From the NCBI GenBank assembly GCA_964466195.1, contig CAYXMQ010000009.1, positions 1 to 64,000 on the forward strand: a DNA stretch of 64,000 nucleotides. The letters are read 5' to 3'. The notes below the pieces were generated by a model, which worked only from the letters and a program-made list of their open reading frames with translations, was not told the origin of the DNA and did not search any database. Positions 49,063 through 58,312 of the stretch are shown here, piece by piece. How positions within the stretch are numbered: position 1 is the first letter of the stretch; each line of letters begins with the position of its first letter. The translations under genes and the position numbers were made by a program. Source of the stretch: PFJX01 sp964466195. Its GTDB lineage: Bacteria; Pseudomonadota; Gammaproteobacteria; Burkholderiales; Thiobacillaceae.

Positions 49063-51843
49063 ATGCCTGCCCCCGGAGTCTGGTCGCGCATGTCATTGAG
49101 CGTGCGTTTGATCACCGTGGCCGGCGGGGTATTCCTGCTGACCTTGATGGTGATGTTGTTCTTTGTGGCGCGTCTCGAATTCCAGGAGGCGCAGGACACG
49201 CTGCGCAGCCAGCTCGCCGAGGAGTTGCGCACCTTGCCTGCCGGCCTGGCGGATGTGCTGGTCATCGGCGATTTCGCCAGCCTGCAGCAAAACCTCAACC
49301 AGAGGGTGAAGGCGGTCAATATCGAGCGTATCCGCTACACCGACGCCAGCGGCGCCAGGCTGGAAAGCTTCGATACCCCGTCCCAGTTGGCTGCCCCGGA
49401 CTGGTTTGCGGCCTGGAGCGGCTTGAGCGAGCTGAGCGGGGAGGCGCCGGCGATCATTGGCGAACGCCGTTATGGCGAGTTCGATGTCATTCTGACGCCC
49501 GAGAATTTGATCAACGGAATCTGGGGCCATCTGCTGCTGCATCTGGAGATCCTGTTGCTGGCGATGGCCCTGGTATCTGTGGGCATTTGGGCTGTGCTGC
49601 GGCGGGGACTGAAGCCGTTGCATGATCTGGCGGCCGGCAGCCTGGCCCTGGCGGCCGGCGACTTCGCCTTTCGCGTGCCGGAACGCGGCAGCCCGGAACT
49701 GCGACATGTCGGCACGGCCTTCAACCGCATGGCAGGCGAAGTGCAATTCACGCTGAACGCGCTCGCCGAAAGCGAGAGCCGGGTTTCCGCCATCCTGCAA
49801 TCGATCGGTGACGGCCTCATCGCCACCGATACGACGATGCGCATCACTTACCTTAATGCGATCGCCGAAGCGCTCACCGGCTGGACGGAAGCGGAGGCAG
49901 TCGGCCGCTCGATCACCGAAGTGTTGGTAATCGAAAATGCGCTGACCGGGCAGCCGGCGGAGATTCCCGTGGCGCGGGTGCTGGAGAGCGGCGTGATCGT
50001 CGGCCTGGCGAATCACACGGTGCTGGTCGCCCGCGACGGCAGCCGGCGCCATATCGCCGATAGCGCCGCGCCGATCCGCGATGCAACCGGCCGGCTGGCC
50101 GGCGTGGTGATGGTGTTTCGCGACGTGACCGAAGCCTATGGCCTGCGCTCCTCGCTGGAAGACAGCCGCGCGCGCCTGGAGCTGGCCTTGAAGGGCGCCG
50201 ACCTGGGTTTGTGGGACCGCAACATCGCCACCGGCGATATGGTTTTCGACCAGCGCTGGGCCGCCATGCTGGGCTATCGCCTGGACGAGATCGAGCAGAG
50301 CTTGCTGACCTGGGAAAACGCCGTGCATCCGGACGATTTGCCGGCGGCTAAACAGGCTTTGCAGAACCATATGGACGGACTCACTCTCCAGTACGAGGCC
50401 GAGCATCGTTTGCGTACCAAGTCCGGCGACTGGCGCTGGATATTGACGCGCGGCCGCGTCACCGCACGCGACGCGGCCGGCCGGCCGTTGCGCCTCACCG
50501 GCACGCATCTGGACATCGGCGAACGCAAACGGGCGGAGGCGGAAATCGAACGGCTGGCCTATTCCGATACGCTTACCGACCTGCCCAACCGCCGCCTGCT
50601 GCTCGATCGCCTGCAACAGGCGCTGGTCGCCGCGCGGCGGACGGGCGAGTTCGGCGCCATGCTGTTCATCGACATCGACCATTTCAAACACCTGAACGAT
50701 TCGCGCGGACATGCCGCCGGCGACCAGCTGTTGCGACATGTCGCCAAGCGGCTCAGCGCGCAAGTGCGCGCGGTGGACACCGTGGCGCGCATCGGCGGCG
50801 ACGAGTTCGTCGTGCTGCTGGTCGGCCTCGCGGAGCAGGTCGATTCGGCCGCCAATCAGGCGCGCGGCCTGGCGGAAAAACTGCTGGCCAGCCTGTCGCG
50901 CGGGTTCTTTCTCGATGACCTCGAACACCCCATCGGCGCGAGCATCGGCATAGCCCTGTTCCCGGAAGATTCGGAATCCGCCGATGACCTGTTGCGCCGC
51001 GCCGACACGGCCATGTACAGCGCGAAGGAATCGGGCCGCGGCCGGCTGCGTTTTTTCGAGCCGGCCATGCAGGCGGCGGTCACCGAGCGCATGGAACTCG
51101 AGCGCGACCTGCGCCAGGCCATGGAGCGCGGCGAACTGCGCCTCTACCTGCAGCCGCAGTTTGATGCGGCGGGCAGCCTGGTCGGCGCCGAGGCTTTGCT
51201 ACGCTGGCAACACCCCGAGCGCGGCCTGGTCCCGCCGGTCAGCTTCATCCCGCTGGCCGAGGAAACCGGCTTGATCGTGCCGATCGGCGAATGGGTGATC
51301 ACCACCGCCATGCGCATCCTGAAACAACTGGAAGACGCGGGCCGCAACCTGCGCCTTGCCGTCAACGTCAGCCCGCTGCAGTTCCGCGAGGCGGATTTCG
51401 TCGCACGCGTGCGCACGCTGTTGCAGCAGACCGGCGCCTATGCGCCGCGCCTGACGCTGGAGATCACCGAAGGGCTGTTGATGAGCAACGTCGGCGAGGC
51501 CGTCGCGCGCATGAACGAACTGGAAAGCCTGGGCGTGTCATTCAGCCTCGACGATTTCGGCACCGGCTTTTCCTCGCTGTCTTATCTGAAACGCCTGCAG
51601 TTGCGCGAACTCAAGATCGACCGCGCTTTTGTCGACGGCCTGCCGCGCGATCAGGATGACGTCGCGCTGGTGGAAGCCATCCTGGCCATCGCTCGCAATT
51701 TCTGTCTGACCGTGGTGGCCGAGGGCGTCGAAAACCAAGCCCAGCTCGAATTCCTCAAGGCCAGCGGCTGCGATGTCTTTCAAGGCTACCTGCTCGGTCG
51801 GCCGGTTCCGGCGGAGACTTTTTTGCGCGATCTCGGCTTGTAG
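49063..51843 (+). CDS. HAMP-PAS-PAS-GGDEF-EAL c-di-GMP enzyme
   Basis: The 926-residue receptor has an N-terminal membrane helix (about 12-35), a periplasmic domain, a second helix (about 155-175), HAMP (about 178-230), two PAS domains (about 245-365 and 370-495), a GGDEF domain with intact GGDEF (about residue 580) and an RxxD inhibitory site, and an EAL domain with GAEALLRW (about 709) and DDFGTGFSSLSYLKRL. Both catalytic motifs look active, so it may make and break c-di-GMP. The gene begins at the base after the PhnD-like stop, which implies one signalling unit. The periplasmic domain is about 120 residues. Confidence 0.92.
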   Translation: MPAPGVWSRMSLSVRLITVAGGVFLLTLMVMLFFVARLEFQEAQDTLRSQLAEELRTLPAGLADVLVIGDFASLQQNLNQRVKAVNIERIRYTDASGARLESFDTPSQLAAPDWFAAWSGLSELSGEAPAIIGERRYGEFDVILTPENLINGIWGHLLLHLEILLLAMALVSVGIWAVLRRGLKPLHDLAAGSLALAAGDFAFRVPERGSPELRHVGTAFNRMAGEVQFTLNALAESESRVSAILQSIGDGLIATDTTMRITYLNAIAEALTGWTEAEAVGRSITEVLVIENALTGQPAEIPVARVLESGVIVGLANHTVLVARDGSRRHIADSAAPIRDATGRLAGVVMVFRDVTEAYGLRSSLEDSRARLELALKGADLGLWDRNIATGDMVFDQRWAAMLGYRLDEIEQSLLTWENAVHPDDLPAAKQALQNHMDGLTLQYEAEHRLRTKSGDWRWILTRGRVTARDAAGRPLRLTGTHLDIGERKRAEAEIERLAYSDTLTDLPNRRLLLDRLQQALVAARRTGEFGAMLFIDIDHFKHLNDSRGHAAGDQLLRHVAKRLSAQVRAVDTVARIGGDEFVVLLVGLAEQVDSAANQARGLAEKLLASLSRGFFLDDLEHPIGASIGIALFPEDSESADDLLRRADTAMYSAKESGRGRLRFFEPAMQAAVTERMELERDLRQAMERGELRLYLQPQFDAAGSLVGAEALLRWQHPERGLVPPVSFIPLAEETGLIVPIGEWVITTAMRILKQLEDAGRNLRLAVNVSPLQFREADFVARVRTLLQQTGAYAPRLTLEITEGLLMSNVGEAVARMNELESLGVSFSLDDFGTGFSSLSYLKRLQLRELKIDRAFVDGLPRDQDDVALVEAILAIARNFCLTVVAEGVENQAQLEFLKASGCDVFQGYLLGRPVPAETFLRDLGL

Positions 51844-51901
51844 TCGAATCAGGCAGCAGGCAAACCCGGCGCTCGATCAAGCCCTTTCACGCCCCAGTCC
51901 C

Positions 51902-52171
51902 TTGGCCGCTCCGAAAACCTGGTTCGTCTACATCCTGCGCTGCGCCGACGACACGCTTTATACCGGCGTCAGCACCGATGTCGCGCGCCGGCTCGACGAG
52001 CACAACGCCGGTGCGCCGCTGGGCGCGCGCTACACCCGCGTGCGCCGGCCGGTGACGCTGGCGTATCAGGAGCGTGTGGCGAACCGTTCCGAAGCGCAGC
52101 GGCGGGAGCTGGAAATCAAGCTGCTGAACCGGGCTGCGAAACTGGCGCTGATCGCGGCCGCCAAGACGTAG
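51902..52171 (+). CDS. GIY-YIG nuclease domain protein (UPF0213)
   Basis: The 89-residue product is a minimal GIY-YIG domain: VYILRCADDTLYTGVSTDVARRLDEH with the paired tyrosines and catalytic Arg, and the closing ARYTRVRRPVTLAY and EAQRRELEIKLLNR with the metal-binding Glu. This small UPF0213 type acts on DNA with unknown specificity. There is no ATG or GTG in the right place; the TTG at 51902 is the best start, 58 bases after the GGDEF-EAL stop. It converges on the GGEEF cyclase gene. Confidence 0.82.
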   Translation: MAAPKTWFVYILRCADDTLYTGVSTDVARRLDEHNAGAPLGARYTRVRRPVTLAYQERVANRSEAQRRELEIKLLNRAAKLALIAAAKT

Positions 52172-52187
52172 GGCGCCCTGCACGCGT

Positions 52188-53921
52188 TCAGCCGCGCTCG
52201 ACGCGATTGCGGCCAAGCCGCTTGGCTTCATACATCGCGGCGTCGGCGCGCGCCACCAGCGCGGCTTGATTCTCATCGGGGCGCAGTTCGGCGACGCCGG
52301 CGCTGAAGGTGATCAGGACGCGCTCGTTTTCGTGCAGGAAGAGCCGCCGGGTCAGCTCGCGCTGGATGCGTTTCATGACCTGTTCGGCTTCGGCGAGATC
52401 GGTATTCGGCAGCAGCAGCAGAAACTCTTCACCGCCATAGCGCGCCAGCGTATCGGTCGGGCGCAGCAAGCCGTGCACGACGCGGGTCAGGTGGCGCAGC
52501 GCTTCGTCGCCGGCCTGATGGCCGTGGTGGTCGTTGAGTTTCTTGAAATGATCGAGGTCCAGCATGCCGATCGACAGCGGCGCCCGCAGGCGTTGGCTGC
52601 GGGCGAGTTCGCGCTCGAAGGCTTCGTCCATGCCGCGCCGGTTGAGCGCGCCGGTGAGCTGGTCCTCGCGCACCAGCGTGCTGACCTTGGCCAATTCCTG
52701 TTGCAGTTCCTGCACACGTTGTTCGGCCAGTTCCGCCTGGGTGCGCGCGCTGACCAGTTCATCATGGTTGCCGCGCAAGGTATCGCGCAGGCCGCCGATA
52801 TCGGCCGACAGGCCGCCGACGACATCGCTGAGCTCGGTCAGATTGTTGGCCTGGCTGATCTTCTCGGAGTACTCGCCGATGCGGGTGTGGTAGCCCTCCG
52901 CGCTCTGGCTCATTTCGCCGACCCGGTCGATGAATGTCGACACCAGGTCTTTCAGGCGCGAACGCGCTTCTTCCAGGCCGCCCATCAACCTGCCCTGCTT
53001 GTAGGCGAGTTCGCGCAGGCCGCGCTCGGCGTCGAGCAACACTTCAGGGTGCAGATCGCCGGCCATCAGGTTCTGCATGGTGGTCAGCTGGCCGGACAGC
53101 CAGGCTTCATCGCCGACCAGTTCGCCGATGTTGAGGAACAGCAGGCCCATCAGCCGCTTAAGGCCGGCGGCCAGTTCATGGTCATCTTCGACATAAATCA
53201 GCAGATCGCGCCACAGCGCCGACCAACTATCGTAATGCTGCGCTTCGAGTTGCTTGCGGCCGGCGATCGCTGCGGCCAGATTCTCCGCGCGTTTCGACAG
53301 TTCCGGCCAGCGCGCCTGGCAGGTGCCGGCGAGCTGACGCAGATTGGTTTCCAGCGCTTGCAGCAAGGCTTGGCCATCACCGGCATCGGGCGCTGCAGCA
53401 ACGGCCGACTCCAGCCGAGCGGATTCGCTCCGCTCTGGCGTGCGGGGTGTTTCGACCGTCTGGCGACTCGCCGCGGCCGCCGCTTCGGGAGGTGGCGGCG
53501 AGGCCGTATCTTCCTTGTCGTCGCCGTTGCCGCGCGACCAGGACAAGGTCAGCGCGCTAAGCTTCTCGTGCAACGCATGGCTGTCGTTGCCGAAATTGAT
53601 CAGCACGCGTTCCAGCATTTCCTTCTTGCGCGCCGAGGTCAGCCCGGATTGGCGCAGATCCCACTGCCGCACCAGTCCGCGCAACAGATCGGGCCATTTC
53701 GGTTCGGGTTTGGCCATGGCAGCGGTGGGGCTGCCGGGTTGGGCGCCGACGCCGGCCACTTCGTTGTAGGCCTGCTGAAAATTGTCCGGCGTCGGCGGTA
53801 AGCGCTTGGAAGTCAGCAGGCGGATGGCTTCGCGGGCGAGTTCCGCCGGTTGCTTGGTCAAGGGCTTGGCGGCGGACTTGGCCGTGGACTTGATTGGGGC
53901 GGGCTGATTAGCATGTTTCAT
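52188..53921 (-). CDS. Soluble diguanylate cyclase (GGEEF)
   Basis: The 577-residue protein lacks membrane helices and a signal peptide. A long, mostly helical N-terminal region (about 1-400, with a low-complexity Ala/Pro/Ser stretch near 140-165 and a coiled coil before the catalytic domain) leads to a C-terminal GGDEF domain with RYGGEEF (496-500) and an upstream RxxD site (RPTD), so it should be active and product-inhibited. It is divergent from flgA (72-base gap), which ties it to flagellar control. The start at 53921 fits; a longer frame enters flgA. Confidence 0.9.
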   Translation of the reverse strand: MKHANQPAPIKSTAKSAAKPLTKQPAELAREAIRLLTSKRLPPTPDNFQQAYNEVAGVGAQPGSPTAAMAKPEPKWPDLLRGLVRQWDLRQSGLTSARKKEMLERVLINFGNDSHALHEKLSALTLSWSRGNGDDKEDTASPPPPEAAAAASRQTVETPRTPERSESARLESAVAAAPDAGDGQALLQALETNLRQLAGTCQARWPELSKRAENLAAAIAGRKQLEAQHYDSWSALWRDLLIYVEDDHELAAGLKRLMGLLFLNIGELVGDEAWLSGQLTTMQNLMAGDLHPEVLLDAERGLRELAYKQGRLMGGLEEARSRLKDLVSTFIDRVGEMSQSAEGYHTRIGEYSEKISQANNLTELSDVVGGLSADIGGLRDTLRGNHDELVSARTQAELAEQRVQELQQELAKVSTLVREDQLTGALNRRGMDEAFERELARSQRLRAPLSIGMLDLDHFKKLNDHHGHQAGDEALRHLTRVVHGLLRPTDTLARYGGEEFLLLLPNTDLAEAEQVMKRIQRELTRRLFLHENERVLITFSAGVAELRPDENQAALVARADAAMYEAKRLGRNRVERG

Positions 53922-53993
53922 GACGGGCGCAAAATCTCGGGGGAAAATGGCGGCCCGGGTAGTTTTGCCCAGAATCGAAGACAAGTGGGTTCC

Positions 53994-54701
53994 ATGCGCC
54001 TGAATTTCCATTTTTTTCTGCTCTGCCTGTCTGCGTCCGTCGCCTTCTGGCCGGCGCCCGGCCTGGCCGCAAGGGCTTGGCAGGATCTGCAGAAAACGCG
54101 CGGCCAGGCTGCGGCCTGGCTGGAGCAACAGGCCATGGCGGCCTTTCCCGGCAGCCTCGCCCAGGCCAGCGTCGGCGACGTCGATGCGCGCCTGCGTTTA
54201 ATCGCCTGCGCCGAGGCGCGGTTTTTCCTGCCCGCCAATGCCAACCTGTGGGGGCGCGGCAGTCTGGGCGTGCGCTGCGAAGCGCCGTCGCCGTGGGCGT
54301 TTTATCTTAGTTATCAGGTTCGCCTGAGCGGTCCCGCGCTGGTCTCCACCCGTCCGATCACGGCGCGCGAGGCGCCCGCCGGCGGCGATGTCGAACTGCG
54401 CCAGATCGAATACACCCAGTCGCCTGATCTGTACCCGCGCGCCTTGCCGGCCGGCGCCCGCGTCAACCGTCCCCTCGCCGCCGGCCAGGCCATCGTGATC
54501 GGTTGGCTGTCCTTGCCGAGCGTGATTCATGCCGGCCGCCAGGTGCGCCTGCAAACGCGTACCGCCGCGTTCACCGTCAGTCAGGACGGCATCGCGCTGA
54601 ATACCGCCGCCCCGGGCGAGATGGTGCGGGTGAAGACGCCGGGCGGGCGCATCGTGCAAGGCCTGGCGCAGCAGGATGGCACAGTGGCGGTGCGGCCCTG
54701 A
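53994..54701 (+). CDS. flgA: Flagellar basal body P-ring formation protein FlgA
   Basis: The 235-residue periplasmic chaperone starts with a signal peptide (about 1-26) and has a SAF domain (TRPITAREAPAGGDVELRQIEY, VNRPLAAGQAI) plus the C-terminal ChapFlgA region (GRQVRLQTRT...GEMVRVKTPGG.IVQG). FlgA helps FlgI assemble into the P ring. It stands alone: no flgB-flgL, flgM or flgN is adjacent. Its neighbour is a divergent diguanylate cyclase gene, and it converges on the exporter operon. Confidence 0.93.
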   Translation: MRLNFHFFLLCLSASVAFWPAPGLAARAWQDLQKTRGQAAAWLEQQAMAAFPGSLAQASVGDVDARLRLIACAEARFFLPANANLWGRGSLGVRCEAPSPWAFYLSYQVRLSGPALVSTRPITAREAPAGGDVELRQIEYTQSPDLYPRALPAGARVNRPLAAGQAIVIGWLSLPSVIHAGRQVRLQTRTAAFTVSQDGIALNTAAPGEMVRVKTPGGRIVQGLAQQDGTVAVRP

Positions 54702-54723
54702 AGTTCTGACGATAGGGTGGGTG

Positions 54724-55917
54724 TCAGCGCGGTTTCACGCGCGCACCGTCGCTGAGCATGTCGTCCGGAAGACTGACCACCTGGGCGCCGACAGAAAGCC
54801 CCGACAGCAACTGCGTCGCCAGCCCCGCACGCTGACCGGTTTCGACCGGCGTCATGCGGGCTCGCCCGCCCTCCACCACGAATACGGCCCAGCCCGCACC
54901 GTGACGGAACAGCGCGCTGGTCGGCAGTTGCAGCACGTCTTCGCCTTCCCACAGCACAAAGCGCGCTTCAACCCGGTAGCCGTCACCTAGCCGCTGCCAT
55001 GCTGCGCGCGGCGAGGTGATATCAACAATAATCCGCACCCGCTGTTCCTCGACGCCAAGCGCCGATATCTTGGTAAAGCCGCTCGGCTCCACCACGCGCA
55101 CCGTGCCCTGCACAGGCTGATCGCCGCCCCAGCGGTCAAGAATCACCCTGGAGCCGGGGGCGATCTTGACCGCGTGGGTGGACAGCACTTCCACTTCGAC
55201 TTCAAGGGTTTCGGGATTGCCGATCTCGAGCAGCGGCTGGCCGGTCGCCACCGCGCCTTCGCTTTCGTGCAGCAGTTTGAGCACGCGTGCGGCTACCGGC
55301 GCGCGGACCTGAAACTGCTCGGCCAAACCGCCTGCCTGCAAGCGAGTTGCGTTGGCAACGGCGGCGCGCGCCATGTCCAATTCGAAACGCGCCACTTTGA
55401 CCGCGTGCGCTGCAGCCTGCTGGACCGCCAGAGTGCGGGTTTCCGCGCTGCGCGCGGTGTCAAGCGCCTGCGCCGACAGGAAATTGGACTGCCGCAAGGA
55501 TTCGGCCCGCCCCCGCTCCTGCTGCGCCAGTTCTGCCGCAGCCGTGGCGGCGTGGGCGTTTTCCTGCGCCACGGCCAGCGCCGCCCGCGCGGCGCTGGCC
55601 TGCGCCTGTGCCTGGGCTCGGGTGCGCGGATCGAGCGCCACCGAACGCGCCGGTTCGATCACCGCCAGTACCTGACCGCTCGCCACGGCATCGCCCGCCT
55701 TGAGGTCGAGGCGGCGAACGTAGCCCGCGACCGGCGCTGACACCTGATAACGCTCGCTCACGCGGGTCTTGCCCTCTTCCTCCACCGTCACCGTGAGTGG
55801 TGCGCGTTTCACTTCGGCGATATCCACCGGCAGCGCACGCGGCATGAAGCCATAGACGAGCCCCGCCCCAACCAGGACGATGGTTGCCAGCATTCCCATT
55901 TTTGCGCGTAACAGCAT
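54724..55917 (-). CDS. HlyD/MacA-like periplasmic adaptor
   Basis: The 397-residue adaptor has one N-terminal membrane helix (about 6-26), lipoyl halves around a long helical hairpin (Ala/Gln-rich residues about 95-190) and a beta-barrel domain, as in MacA and other membrane-fusion proteins. It is last of three same-strand genes: ATPase, permease, adaptor, with gaps of 10 and 15 bases. The start is ATG 55917, 15 bases after the permease stop; a GTG at 55926 is an alternative. Together they should form a tripartite exporter with an outer-membrane channel encoded elsewhere. Confidence 0.9.
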   Translation of the reverse strand: MLLRAKMGMLATIVLVGAGLVYGFMPRALPVDIAEVKRAPLTVTVEEEGKTRVSERYQVSAPVAGYVRRLDLKAGDAVASGQVLAVIEPARSVALDPRTRAQAQAQASAARAALAVAQENAHAATAAAELAQQERGRAESLRQSNFLSAQALDTARSAETRTLAVQQAAAHAVKVARFELDMARAAVANATRLQAGGLAEQFQVRAPVAARVLKLLHESEGAVATGQPLLEIGNPETLEVEVEVLSTHAVKIAPGSRVILDRWGGDQPVQGTVRVVEPSGFTKISALGVEEQRVRIIVDITSPRAAWQRLGDGYRVEARFVLWEGEDVLQLPTSALFRHGAGWAVFVVEGGRARMTPVETGQRAGLATQLLSGLSVGAQVVSLPDDMLSDGARVKPR

Positions 55918-55932
55918 GATCGGCACTCTGCC

Positions 55933-58302
55933 TTATTCGCGTGTTTTCAATACCGCCACCAGGTCCAGCCGGCCTAACCGCAGCCATAGCAACAGCCCGG
56001 ACAGCAGCGCGGAGACGAGGATGACACTCGCGCCCATGGCGTAATTTTCCGGCGTCAGGATCAGCGGCAGCCGGTAAAGCTCGCTCTTGAACGCCACCAC
56101 CAGAATGCCGACCAGCCCCACGCCGACCAGGAAGCCGACCGGAATCGCCGCCAGCGTCAGCAGCGTGAGCTCGCCCAGCAGGATATAGGCGATCTCGCCG
56201 CGGGTGAACCCCAGCACGCGCAGGCTGGCCAGCTCGCGGCCGCGCTCCGACAAGGCGATACGCGCGCTGTTGTAGACCACGCCGAAGCCGATGGCGCCGG
56301 CCAGCAGCGTGGACACCAGCGTGTAGAACAGGATGAATTCGCCGATGGTGGCGTAGAAACTCTGGATCGCTGCGACATTGGCCACCATGCCGAGCACGCG
56401 CGGCCGATCATGCAGTTTTGCGTAGAGCGCCGCTTCCGCACCCGGCTGCACCGCCAGATAGGCGCCGGATACCGTGCGGCCCTCGCGCATCAGCGCGTTC
56501 AGCGAATCCTGCTGCATATAGGCCGACACGCCCAGGTACTGTTGGGTAATGCCCAGCACCGGCACCTGCCGCACCGGACGGCTGCCTTCCAGCACTTCCA
56601 CCGTCAGCATGTCGCCCGGCTTCACGTGCAGGATTTCATTGGCCAGATGATCGGTCAGCACCACGCCGCCCGGCTGCAGTTCAATCGGCTGCAGCTTGCT
56701 GTTGAGCGAGCGATGCAGCTCGCCTTGCGGCTGGATGCCGAACAGCGCGGCGCGGTGCTGGTGGTGCTCGAAGCGCAGGATTGCCGGCACATCGCGAAAT
56801 CCCTCGACGAAATCGACGCCCGGCAGCGCAGCCAGTTCGTGCAGCGCACGCCCGGAGGTCGGCTCGATGAAGGCGAGCGCCAGATCCTCGCGCGACGCCT
56901 GGCGGAACTGCACGTCGACCATGAAGTCGATCGCGCCCTTCTGGTAATTGCCCACCATCATCAAGCCGCAGGCGCTGGCGATGCCGAGCACGGTGAGCAG
57001 GGATTTCAACGGGCGCCGCTCGATATGGCGCAGGATCATCCGAGTCGGTGCGGAAAACCAGCGCTGCAGGCCGATACGCTCGATCAGCGTGGTACGGTAG
57101 GCCACCGGCATTTCCGGTCGCATCCCTTCGGCCGGCCGCAGCCGCGCCGCGCGCGCCACCGAGAACAGCGTTCCGCCCACCGCCGCCAGCGCACTGACGG
57201 CAAAGGCAATCAGGATCACGCCGGTATTGACGGCGTAGTCGAGATAGGGAAAACGGAAAGTCGTTTCATGGTAGACATTGGACAGCCCCTGGCCGAACCA
57301 GGCGCCGAGCACCACGCCAGCTGCCACGCCCAGCGCCGCCATCAACAACACCAGCTTGACGAAGTGCGCACCGATCGCCAGATAGCTGTAGCCGAAGGCC
57401 TTGAGGATGGCAATCTGCTCGCGCTGCAGTGCGATCAGCCGGCTCAGCACCACGTTGAGCAGAAAGGCGGCCACCCCGAGAAAGATGGCCGGAAAAATGG
57501 TGGCCATGGTCTGCAGCTGCTTCAGCTCTTCGGTCAGGAAGCGGTTGGAAAACTGGTTCTTGCGGCCGTAGGCGCCGGTGCCGCCATAGGGGGCCAGCAC
57601 CGCATCGACGCGGTCGATCACATCCTGTTCCTGCGCATCGCGCGCCAGCGTCAGGCTGACCTGATTGAAGGCGCCTTCCATGTCGTAGGCCGCGGCCAGG
57701 GCATTGCGTCCCATCCACAGCACGCCGTAGCGCTTGAAATCGGGGAACATGGCGCCCGGCGCGATCTGGTAGACGTATTCCGGCGACACCGCGACGCCGA
57801 CTACGGTCAGTTGCTTGCGCTTGCCGTTGATGATGGCGGCGAGCGTGCCGCCCGGCTGGAAACCATGCGCGTCGGCAAAGGTTTCGGACAGCACCACCTC
57901 GTCCGCGCTCCATGGCTGCACTGTTCGCCCGCGCTTGATATACAGCCCGTTGAGCTGCGCCGCACCGACATCCGGCAGCGACAGCAGCAGGCCGGTAATG
58001 GGGTCGGAAAACCCCGCCACCTCCAGCTTCACCCCCGCCCGCACCCGCGTCTCCAGGCGCTCCACGCCCGGCAAAGCGGCCAGGCGCTCGGCCAGTGTTT
58101 CGGGCGCGCGCTTCAGACTCGAAAACACCTCGGCAAAACGGTATTCGCTGTAGAAACGGTCGCGTGTCATGACCAGCGAATCGTAGGTGGACAGCGACAT
58201 CACCATCGTGGCGATGCCGCCCATGATTACCGCCGCAATCGCCAGCACCTGGCCGCGCAGGTGCCAGAGGTCGCGAAACAGTTTGCGGTCGAGGGTTTTC
58301 AT
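55933..58302 (-). CDS. FtsX-family ABC exporter permease
   Basis: The 789-residue permease has two FtsX repeats: a helix near the N-terminus, a large periplasmic region, clustered helices at about 270-385, a second periplasmic region and three final helices (about 665-785). This eight-to-ten-helix layout (LolC/E or YknZ type) moves lipids or hydrophobic drugs with MacA-like adaptors. It lies 10 bases after the ATPase gene and is encoded on the same strand. The start at 58302 is supported by MKTLDRKLFRDLW directly before the first helix. Confidence 0.9.
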   Translation of the reverse strand: MKTLDRKLFRDLWHLRGQVLAIAAVIMGGIATMVMSLSTYDSLVMTRDRFYSEYRFAEVFSSLKRAPETLAERLAALPGVERLETRVRAGVKLEVAGFSDPITGLLLSLPDVGAAQLNGLYIKRGRTVQPWSADEVVLSETFADAHGFQPGGTLAAIINGKRKQLTVVGVAVSPEYVYQIAPGAMFPDFKRYGVLWMGRNALAAAYDMEGAFNQVSLTLARDAQEQDVIDRVDAVLAPYGGTGAYGRKNQFSNRFLTEELKQLQTMATIFPAIFLGVAAFLLNVVLSRLIALQREQIAILKAFGYSYLAIGAHFVKLVLLMAALGVAAGVVLGAWFGQGLSNVYHETTFRFPYLDYAVNTGVILIAFAVSALAAVGGTLFSVARAARLRPAEGMRPEMPVAYRTTLIERIGLQRWFSAPTRMILRHIERRPLKSLLTVLGIASACGLMMVGNYQKGAIDFMVDVQFRQASREDLALAFIEPTSGRALHELAALPGVDFVEGFRDVPAILRFEHHQHRAALFGIQPQGELHRSLNSKLQPIELQPGGVVLTDHLANEILHVKPGDMLTVEVLEGSRPVRQVPVLGITQQYLGVSAYMQQDSLNALMREGRTVSGAYLAVQPGAEAALYAKLHDRPRVLGMVANVAAIQSFYATIGEFILFYTLVSTLLAGAIGFGVVYNSARIALSERGRELASLRVLGFTRGEIAYILLGELTLLTLAAIPVGFLVGVGLVGILVVAFKSELYRLPLILTPENYAMGASVILVSALLSGLLLWLRLGRLDLVAVLKTRE

Positions 58303-58312
58303 CTTCGGTCGC

